Assembly: GCF_029227915.1 (NCBI RefSeq)
Contig: NC_079877.1
Span: forward strand, 14,447,351 to 14,511,350
Source: Hydractinia symbiolongicarpus
Lineage: Eukaryota > Cnidaria > Hydrozoa > Anthoathecata > Hydractiniidae
DNA: 64,000 bases
Direction: 5' to 3'
Shown one piece after another: positions 23,971 through 35,200 of the stretch. Position numbers and translations under genes: made by a program. How positions within the stretch are numbered: position 1 is the first letter of the stretch; each line of letters starts with the position of its first letter. Under the pieces are notes generated by a model. The model did not search any database. It saw only the letters and a list, made by a program, of their open reading frames with translations, and was not told the DNA's origin.

Positions 23971-25189
23971 CCAAGTTTGTGTACCAGGTTTGATTTAATT
24001 TAGAAAAGTGGAAAAAAGTACACCAGGAATATCTTGATAGAGACTTTTGTGAGCATCTGTAAAAGTTAATTTATAGAAAATGAAACCGTCAGTTCATTCT
24101 GGAGAAATCCTAAAAATAGGCGAGTTATTTTGTCAAATGCTATTTTAATTTTCAACGTTAGAAAAACTTACTGTCCATGGTAAAGGAAATTGATTATTTG
24201 GGCCCAAAATTTAATGGAATCAGCGATTTTGCTGTGACGTCATTATTGTTTATGAAAACAGTGGATTAGCAGCTAAATCTTATTTGCCAAAGGTTTAATA
24301 TGTTATTTCCCTTCCTAATATTAACTGGGACCACATTTAGCACCACAGTTGTCATGGAAACTCCTGAAAAAGATGATTTCAAAAACTTGTTCACAAATAT
24401 GTCAAACAGAAGTACCACAAAGATGCCCAATACTAAATGTCACCAAATGTTAGCCCTATTGGAGCAGTATTTTAGAAGTTATAATAAAAAAGTGATTTGT
24501 TAGTGGGATCCGTCTATTAACAGTATAAATGAGATTCATTACCAACGATTTAGAGTTGCTGTGTCACGTGTTCAAATATAAAATAATATTTTAATTTGTA
24601 TTTTGTACATAAACAGTGTTAAAAGGAAGATAGTGAAAAAATGATACTGACTGACCAAACTACGCCATATTTGCTGGTTACATAAATCTGAAAACAGACT
24701 GAAATTCTTTCACATATCTGATTTCGTCATATCTATTTTTTATCAGTTTTCAAATAAAGATAAAAAACACACAATAAATTTATAGGTTTAGCCACAACGT
24801 GAAGCTGTGCTATTTGTTACCTTGGAGATGTATCGGCTGTGTTTCTTAAGAAATACAATCCTTTATATTTGCAATAAGACCCAGAGAGTAGCATGATTGT
24901 TTACTTATCAATTTAGTATATCAGCAGTAACAAAACAAAAACAGAGTGCTACTACGTAATTTAAATTATAAATAATACTTTTATAAAGATGCATAATAGT
25001 TTTATCAATAACTAAGAAGGTAGTTGGTCGTGTCATGATAACATGCTTAAAATACAGGTCCAATGTCTTCCAATTGTTCTTCTAAGAACAAACAGTGGGA
25101 GCAGTATTTCGTCTTTTTAAAGAGACGAGTACAATTACCCTGATGAATTTCTTTTGCTCTCCCCCCACAAAAAAAAAAAAAAAAATAGG
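23971..25189. other. No supported gene
   Basis: A 67-codon ORF at 24,300-24,503 starts with a hydrophobic segment (MLFPFLILTGTTFSTTVV) and could mimic a signal peptide, but no domain or splice partner is evident. Confidence 0.35.
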
Positions 25190-25400
25190 TCTTATTCCTA
25201 TTCGGGCCGGAGTTGGGAAGGGCCTTGCATTAAAATTGTTTTGTAATAACTTCTGAAGCATGTGATTTAAGAGGCTGAAAATTAGTGACGAAATTCAAAC
25301 ATTGTTTGTAGGTTATGAAGAATATTGATATGGCAATGAACGATTTACGTATGGTTTGAGGAGCAATTCAACAAAATTTCAAATGACCCTATTAACAAGT
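25190..25400 (+). mobile_element. Relic left end of the G/C-run TIR family
   Basis: CTTATTCCTATTCGGGCCGG after an A-run resembles CTTAACCCTATTCGGTCC at 9,044. The right boundary is not clear. Confidence 0.4.
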
Positions 25401-26272
25401 TTTATCTTACCCTTTTGCACGTCCATTAAACAATTGATGTGAAATCCCGTCGCTTTTATAAACATCCTACAAGTCGCAGCTTTTTGATGCTAACCGATTA
25501 TCAAAGTTATACTAGGGAGGTTTACTCGTCAGTTTAAGAGGAAAAAATGTTGGATAAACAAGTTCCAGCACACTTTTTTACATGATTAGTATTGTTATTA
25601 TTATTATTCCGAACATTTATACAGAATAGCCATCTCAGTGTTGAAAACACTGTTATCAATGTGGCTCCTGTGTACTAAATATAGACGTTTAGTATACACC
25701 AGCATTGCCTATTTTCCTCACATGGCATGGGTTTTCCCGTAGTTGTGATAAAGAACATTTGCTAAACATGCCCGCGCTGTGAACCAAACCACGGAGCATA
25801 TGATTACGAAGCGCAAGTCATTTTGAGATTATTTTACACAAGATACACAAGATTCGATTCACAAATTTTTAGGTGACGATAACTACTGCTTTACAAATGG
25901 ACATTTTGATAGGGACAGGCTGTTTTATATAGGTAAAACATCTTTACAAGGTCGGCGCAGCAGTGACTCCTAGAAAAAGTAGTAAAAATAATTCCTTATC
26001 TAGCTTAGACAAACGATAAGAAAAGATAAAGAAAAAAATTACAAAAGTAAAGAAGTCGATATATTTCGCTAATCTCTTTTTTAATGTTTTCTATAGTTTC
26101 GCCCCCTCTTTTATTCATTTTTATTTTCATTTGAACCCAGTTGTGTTTTTTTATTAATTTATATACATCTATACATATATATCTAAAGAAGAGAAAAAAC
26201 AAAAATTATTTTGTTTCAACAGTTATAAACAAGCAGAAGTTAAAAAGCAAATCATGTATTGATATTCACAAG
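25401..26272. other. 5' flank of the GPCR gene; nothing else seen
   Basis: No recognisable promoter element or exon apart from the start context at 26,273. Confidence 0.35.
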
Positions 26273-29200
26273 ATGTGTTTTTGGAAGGGAATAACCCTAG
26301 TCTTATATATACAGCTAACAGTTGGAGATGCATCTATTGCAGCAACATCAACACCAAATACTACATGGTCAAAGTCGACAAGTATAGCGAAAAAAAACAT
26401 ATCAAGTGTGACAGGTATCATTTCATCACATTCACAATTTCGTAAGTCGTTCCAAGCAAAAGTCTTCATTTTGCAATTCAGTAATCCCTTAAAGTCGCAC
26501 AATTTTTTAAAAAATCCCTTTATTCTGGACAAAGACTGATTAGCTATCCCAAGGTTGAGTTTCATTTGGGGACTGAGGAAAAGAGCCAGATGGCACGGTT
26601 GGGTATCACAGTTCCTCCTCTTTCTAAAATACGGGAAGCACAACTTTATCCTTTAAGTAATGGTGATACGATTTTTGCTGACATATTTTTGTCAACTTTG
26701 GTCTAAGGCAATTTTTTTGAACTCACATACCGTATGACAACTTCTACGTATAATATAAAATCACCAAAGTCTTGACTAGAAGAAATAGATTACTTAAGGT
26801 CTTCAATAATTTCCTTAACTTAGATAAATTTTACGTGAAGTGGATTAATTATAGTGAAGACTGCATTTGTCTAAGTCTATTGAGATACTTCAAATTTAGT
26901 TCGCAAATGAAACATTATAAAAAAAAAAAATTAAAAATTTAGGTCAATTATTTGTCCCAACTGCAAAAATAAAAAAAGATCGTAAGAAAATAATTCATTG
27001 TATTCTTATTAACTTCATCGCATATTCAACCTTCGTAAACTTTACACGCAGACAAAATTTGGGGGACATAAAAAAAGTTCTCGAAATGCCCGATTAATAA
27101 TCAACTTAAGAAACAAGAAAATCAGTATTCTTTTAAATTTACCTTTAAATTATGTTAATTTTTAGAAAATTGTACTATCGCAAATGGAAGTATCACAGCT
27201 ACTCTTCGTGTCAACAAATCCTATGACATTTCACATTGTATAGAATGTTTTTGCCATTCAAATAAAACAGTGTCCTGCTTTCAAAGAGATTTTCAAAAGA
27301 GTACAACGATGATCTGCTCAAATTGCAGCAGATTTCCACAGGTACCATGCAGTTTCTGCGTTGCGCCAGACAAAAGTCTAAAATCAAACAACATCCAATG
27401 GCGATTAAACGAATTCAAATGCGTTGTTTGTGAATGTACGTTAGGAGTTATTAAGTGCAAATATCCAATGGAGATTGTGTTTTCCAATGGTAATAGCATG
27501 TCATTTAAGAAACTCTGCGTTGGAGAAACCTGTCTCGAAGATATACATCAAATCAGGGAAAAGAAAATCAACTACAAATGCACGATCTGCAAAGATGACA
27601 ATGTGACATATTACAATTATGGATGGTCACGCTTGATTGGTGATTTACAAATTCCATGCTCGTGTACCAACAGAGGAATCATATGTCAATCGTATTTTGA
27701 AATCGAACGAATTTTTTTTCGTGCGACCTGCAAGAATTGCACAAAGGAACGCGCAGTTGACACATTCACTAAGAAAGGTCAGTAGGATTTTATAAGTTTA
27801 TGACAGCAAATATAACGAGACTTAAAAAAAGTATGTGTTATGAATTTTAAGCTTGTCTGACTAAATTGAAAAAGCTTCCGGAGTCATTATAATGTTTTAA
27901 GAACAGGTTTTTGTGCTAGCATTTTTAATTTAGAGGGATGTTGCCTTAGAGCTTTTTTGAATTTTAAAACGCTTCACAAATATACATATTTAAATAGAAT
28001 AAATAGAAAATAAAAAGAGAAGCAAATTTTCTTTCTCTTTATTTTAAATTATTTCTTTTATTTTTTTCAGGCTGCACCTTTCTAGGACTAAAATTCCAAC
28101 ATGGCGACTTTAAGTTCGTTTCCGTGGCTGGTGTCGTAATATGCCTTAAGTGTGCTTGTTACCTTGGTAACCTTCAATGCGTGTACGAACATAACAAACG
28201 TATCGAAACATGCCACGGTGTAAAAGAATGCACAAAACTTGCCAATAACCCAGACGTTAAAGCTAGTAAGTGTTCTTAGCTTTTAACTTGCTTAGGCGTG
28301 TTTCTTTTATTATACTCTGCTCCATGGTTAGCAGAGCATAGGATTTATTTGAATAATATTGCAACTCAAGTTAAAATTTTGTTTCAACAAATTTAAGAAA
28401 AATAAACAAAGAAAATAAACAAAAAAAATATAAAAAATAGATTAAATTAAAGAGCAATTACTCTCTATTCATGGCTAAATAAAGTTTTTTAACATATTCT
28501 TTAATGTTTACATTAAATTATGAAAAATATACTAAAAACCGTGAGAATAAAAAGTTGTCGAATTTCGTAGTAGCTGTAGCTAATTCTTTTCTTTACAGTT
28601 CATTTCATATTTGTATCAATATCAAACCCACCTGTTTTCGCTGATGAAAAGCGAAAAGTGACATTTTCATGCAATAAACAATTCAAAATTTATTTTTAGC
28701 TAGGTTGCTATTAATCGAAAATTTTGGAAGTTTGATTGCATAAAAAGGTTTGGACTGAAAATACGAGAATAAATCCTTGAAAAAAGCGATTGCACCAAAA
28801 AAAATATTCTGCGGGCGAGAATATTTGGAAATGATAAAGTTTATTTGTGAATTACAAGCGCAATTTTTGTACGCAATGCTTCATACAAGTTAACGTAAAA
28901 AAAAAAATGATAAATAACATTTTATAAAAATGTACTTAGTCCTCGTAAAATCAAAAATATTGCGGAAATTTTTCAAATAAAAATTTACGAGAATTCCCGG
29001 GTTGGATTAAAATCAGGTGTATTCCTAGAATTTATGTCTCCTATAGTCTCAGCTAAAAGTTTTCTCAATGCCAGGATTTCAGGTTGCTTATACCGTTTTT
29101 TGTATTTCATGCACAACATTGTCGCATTGTCTTATTTTTCACCAACAGATTGCACCAATAGAAACATGCTGACTTGTCCGCTACAACCAATTTCATGGGA

Positions 29201-32200
29201 AAGCAATGGTTGCCACTATACATGCTTCAAAGCAAGACTGAGTATTGTCTATAAGCAATTTCCATGGTGTCAGAAACTTCTAACAACTGAATTTTGTGCT
29301 AACTGTCCAGGTACGACTAAGTTTGTGCTCGTTATCTTGGTAACATTCAATTCATTTAGATATTAGGTCGGATTACTAATTCAGATATTTTTTTTATAGA
29401 TAGGTCAGCTTTTATTTCAAATTACACTGATGTCATTTTCCAATGTGCAAGTGGAGAATTCATTTGGAGAGATCGCGTTTGCAACAGACGTAGTGATTGT
29501 CAAGATAGTTCAGATGAACAGAATTGCACGAGTTGTAAGTAAATCTGCTAGAAATGAATTTAAGTTTTGAATGTCCTATTTCAAGTCTGTAGAGGAAACT
29601 ATTAGAAATAAGGCTTGAAAACCTCATTTAACTATCGTGTATGCACGCTACTGCAATTATGTCCTGAGTAGTTCTTGACCGACTCCTTGATTAAAAATGG
29701 TTCAAGCCAGAAATTTTTGTCTGAAGATGAAACATTTAAATTTAAATTCTTCATAGCTGATTTCTCCTATTAATTAAATACACATAAATAAGTACCCTTG
29801 AAGTTACAGTGAATAAAGTACTGAAGGACTTATTTACCATGTCCTTCAATTGTAGTAATTTAGTTTACAAAGTTATGCCATTTTATTTGGTCGTTCAGAA
29901 AGAGTTAGCTTTAGTTTAAAGCAATACAAAAAAGGGAAAAAATAAACTAAAACTAAAAAAATATTTATTTTATTTTTCAGATCAATGCAGCACGAAAGTT
30001 TCTGATGCTGGAATAGTGTGGCGAGCTTCGCCAGTCAATACCACGTTACATGTCGATTGCAAGCTTATATCAACTGCTTTAGAAGGTTGGCAGATTCTTA
30101 CTTCTGTCTAAAAAATATAAAAATAGCTCAAAATGACAAAAGGGATCACTGTCGAATGCATGAACTATTTAAAATCCAACTTGTATGGAAAGTACGCAAT
30201 AAAGAATATAGAATATCCCTATGAATATACGAACATACCTCGCTGGGAATAGTCTAAGTTACGTTAAAAAAGGGAAGATTGAACAAGTTGATTTAGTTAA
30301 AAACTTATATTGCAGTGTGCCTAAATTTTTCTTCAGTTCATTTGGCTTTTCTGTCGGTCGCCAAAAATAAAAAACCGCAGCCAATGTTCAATGAATTTAA
30401 ATTTTGGCGACGATTTTAAATCCGAAATGTTTTAGCATAAAAAAAAAGACAGTGGTGTTATAAGAGTTTTTTCACATGATAATATTTCATCTTTTTAGGT
30501 TCAGTGTCTAAAAAATGCTTAATTGGAGATCATTTCGGCACAAGATGGGAAGGTGAAGACGCATGCGGTTGCGTAAATGGAAATATAAGCATGCTACTAA
30601 AAAAAGTATACATATTGATGACCAACATTTTATATTTTCGGTATAATAAGACATTACATACAGACAAGCAACTTATTTTTAGGTTGTCGCATCAATACAA
30701 AATATGACATTGCTTGAGTTGAAAAACACCATTACCAATTTTTACAATTACACACGCGAGACCCAAAATCATATCGAAATAGTAAATGCTTCCATCGGAG
30801 TCTTAGTTGAAGCAAAGGAAATGTATAGATATAATATGAATATTTCCGGGACATCAGAGCTTGTTAAACACCTGCTGGATGTGAGTTAAGATGTTTTTTC
30901 TTCTCTTCTCTTGTCATGGCCGCTTCTATTTTTAAAAAGTTATTTTTTTGTGCATAGATTGGTTATGGGATCTATCACACCTATAGTTTGTGCCACGATG
31001 GAAACACAGTACGAATATGATTTTTTTATTTATATTCTTCTTCTTGCCTTTTATCTCTAAAAAAATGGATATAAGAAAGAAAACAAATTGAAAATAAAAA
31101 TGGCCAGATTTTTTAAATAGAATTGTTTTTTCCTGACAACAAACCTGCGAAATCTGACTGCACATTTGCAATGTTTTTTCTATATTGATCAGGAACAAGC
31201 CAAGACAAGACTTGCGCAAGTTCTGGAAGAAGTTAGCGAAATGTATTCTGTGTGAGTAAACTTTAGTAAAACTGTACAATGACGTGATTGCATAGTGCGG
31301 TGACTCTTTTGATAAGAAACTATAGCTTGTAAAACAAACCCCCTGTTTTCTTAATTTCCTGAAACCAAAATGCAGTTACTGACATCGTTCTAAGAATTTT
31401 GCTTGCACCTTTGTTGGCAAGGGATTAGATGCAGTATTGTCCCTTACAAAAAGGTTTTGCGCAGATATTAGTAATATATGTTTTTGTTTAGCGTTTCGAC
31501 GAAAAAGCATGTAATAAAGACAAATTATGTTTCCCTCGTTAAAACATTGGATCCCATAGATGAGTTGATAGCAGAGGTAGGAATATCCATTAAAGTATTG
31601 TTCACGGTATAACTTTGATGTAATCAATAAAATATACCTTGATGTAGGAACACTTTTTGGAATTACAACTTTCAAAAGTACAACACGGCAATATATGTTA
31701 GCAAAGCAAATAAAGGCCGGTTTCCATTACAGCTTTTGTAACGTTTGGACGTTTTTTATAATTTGTGATTTTGAAATTCTAATTGGCGCTTAGAAAAATG
31801 ACTGCTTCATACGTGTTAAATGAAGATTCAACTTAATTTTAAAAGTCACCAAAATACACGCGTTGTGGCTAGAAAAAAAAAGATGCAGCGTACCTTAATG
31901 GAAAACGTACATTAGTCTACATCTTTGTCACTTTCTACAAAATACAAAAACTTTATATTATACAATTAAACCATGCGCAGAAAGTGTTAAGGCATTCATG
32001 GTGCGCGAAACTAAGTAGTATAGCCATGAAACATTGAATCTACGTTGTCTGTAGTTTTCGTTTGCCCGATGAAAAAGCCTTTTGTATTTTTTTAGCTAGA
32101 AAAAAGACAATTAAAGTACGGCACAAATGGAGAAACGGAAAATTCGGTAAGTGTCATCTTGTTATTTTCTTTGATGCCTTGTGATATTTAATTGCTTTTA

Positions 32201-35200
32201 AAAAAATACTGGATTCTATCTAAATTATAGAACAGGTGATTAATGAACACAGCTGTTCCAGTACTATTAAAAATTTCTCTTTGACATTACTAGAACAGTT
32301 TTCACTTTTGTTTTATCTTTTAGCGATGTTACAAAATTCATAAAAGAAACATTTTTTGCTAGCCTTATATACTTTTTTATAAGAGACAGTCAATTTGCCT
32401 TCACCCTTGGGTGTTTTCACATTTTCAGCTTGAAAATGTTCTCATTTTTGTTTATTTTGAAATTTTTTTGCCTAATTTACAGTATATACATAAAAAAACA
32501 TTTCGTGATCAAGTACAAGATTTGCAAATCAACAAAATGCTGTGAAAATTTCTGTAATGCTGTAATTAACAATATATATTTGCTTTTGTAGAAGAAAGAA
32601 GTGTCAAAAATAATATTTGAAAGTTACCACAGAAAAATCATTGTCATATTGGAGGATGTGATGACTGCAGTGTCTATTGCAGCTCTTGTTACAGCACTAA
32701 TACTATACAAAATACTCAAGTAAGTCAATCACTTCTCCGTTATTCAAACTGTTACAATGCCATAAAATTCTTTCGTGTTAATACTTGTTTAATCTGTCAC
32801 ACTCATTCTTGCACTGTTTTGACCTTTTAGATATAGATAGCAATTTTGAAACAACTTCTTGTGTCGATCAAAACCTTTTTAAATGTTGCCATAAGAACTA
32901 TTGTACATCTAACTAGCGTATACGTTTCCTTACAGATAGCGTATTGTTTTTTCATAAGAACCAGTAAAACCTGATCTGAGGCTGGATTTTTTTTGTTTAT
33001 CAAATTTTTTAAGCCTGATGTGTTTGAACTTTATTCTTAATAGCAAGAACATGACTTCAGATTTCACCTTTAACTTCTTAATGCAACACTATTCTCGAAT
33101 TTTTATGAAATTCATGTGTTGGTAAGGAAAGTACGTGTGTTTTCAACTTTATATCTTCATTTATACACAATCCGACCAGAGAAAGAGGCAACAACTAAAA
33201 TCAAGTAGTATCTTGATAGTTTTTGGAAAAGAACTTACTTCCTGGATTGACAGATTCATAGTCGTGTTGTTTATAGTTTTGAAACAAGGATTTGGGGTGA
33301 ACGCTTTTTCTTATTTTGTTCTCATTTGTCATATAAATCTGGGGCTCGTGTTGTTATAAAACTGTTCCTAACAAAATATACAGAGGATACTTTTTATCAG
33401 TTGCCTTACACCAGTTGCCTCTTATTTTTTAAGGCTGAAATACACTATCATAATTTAATGATCTATTTTAAAGACACTGGGTGCAGATATGCAATTATTT
33501 AAAAAGACAAGACTATGAATATGAGTAACTTTTAAGGTTTTTAACTTCTTTTTGATTAACTTTTTGGCGATATAAAAGAATTTTTTTCGTATTGAATAAT
33601 CATTGAAAAATAATATTGTACTTGATCATTTACACAAAACAAATTTATTATTTGTTGGGCAAAGTCTACAGCCGCAGTTTCTTTTTGTTATCTTTTCTTT
33701 TTATAAAAAACTTTCTGTTTGTGAGTGCCAGCATTGCCATTCAAAGAGATATGCTACTCTGCCCATATTTCACGGTAAACGAAAGCATGAATATATATGA
33801 TTTGTTGGCTACTAAAAATCGCTTTTTCATCTTATAATTTTCATCATCCCATTTGATTACATTTAGAATTAGGAACACAACTAAAGTAATCATTCATAAA
33901 AATCTAACTGTTGTATTTCTACTCAACCAAATTCTCCAGAAACTACCTAGTTGGCTGTTTAATAATCTTCAGGACGATTCCAAGGTAAGCATCACTTCCA
34001 TTTTATTAACTTTTTTAACCTGTGGAAAACACTAATAGCAAATTCTATTACAGCTAAAATAAAGCAGTTTAGACAATAAAGCGCTTTATCTTTTTGATAC
34101 TCACTCCTTGCAACAACCTGTCCGCCTTTTTACCAAATCTCGTTTTATAATATTCTTTTTTCATGGATCGGTTTAATCGGTTCGTATTTGATGTAAGATC
34201 AATAAAAATAACACCAGACTTGTTTTAGACAGTATGTGTAACAATCCTTGTGATGTCGTATTATTTTACACTGGCAACGTTTGCTTGGATGATGGCAGAA
34301 GGTATCAATCTTGCTCTACTAGTGACTGTTGTGTTTGAAAGAAAGAAGAGATTATCAGAAATGCTTGTAACTGGATATGGTAAGTGTTTATTTGAATTAG
34401 TGCATGTCTTTTGCGCATGGTACTTGTTAGTTCGTACATTATGATCAATGAATCGCACATGCCCCCTTTTTGTACATTAAGTTTTTTACCCATAGGTTTG
34501 CCATTCGTAATAACCCTGTCTGTTTTGATTTGTTCGACTTCATCGTTTGTGGATACCAAAAAGTATGTAAAACAATTTTTCACATTGTTATTAGATGTTG
34601 AATTAATAGACTCTGTTGTTATCATAATATGTCACTCACAATTTTTACTACCTAATCAAGTGTGTCCTTTGATATGACTAGATGGTATCCCTACAGTATG
34701 AATGTACTTGAGCCCTTTTAGTTATTTCCATCAGTTAAACCATCGTTATAACCATGATTAACCATATTTTTACCATCATAATTTAAAGTTGAATGCTCCA
34801 GCACAGCGCCGTAAAAGCGCACACTTAATTTCTCTGCACTGAATAAAATATTTAGAGTCCAATCAAGAAAATGTTTTATTTAGATCCTATTAGACTCACA
34901 TTGATCACATGAATTGATTTTTATGGTTTTTGCACATGTATCTTTGTCAAAACTACCATTTATATGATGTTGCTAATTTAATAATTATTAATATAGCACA
35001 GCACAAACCATAGGTAAACAAAATAAAGATTGAGTATATATTCGAAACTTTATGCACAGTTTATAGTTATATTTGGGCTATTTGAAGAATACGCAATATT
35101 CGTGTTAAACAAAGATTTTAAAAAATTACTACATATCCAAAGAGCCCAACCGTACCTGTAATGCATGACAATGACAATGACAATGACAGTGACAGTGACA

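Noticed and set aside
26266-26643. Minus-strand frame of 125 codons over the GPCR start
   Set aside because: Antisense of the signal-peptide exon and intron 1; no ATG-based gene structure.
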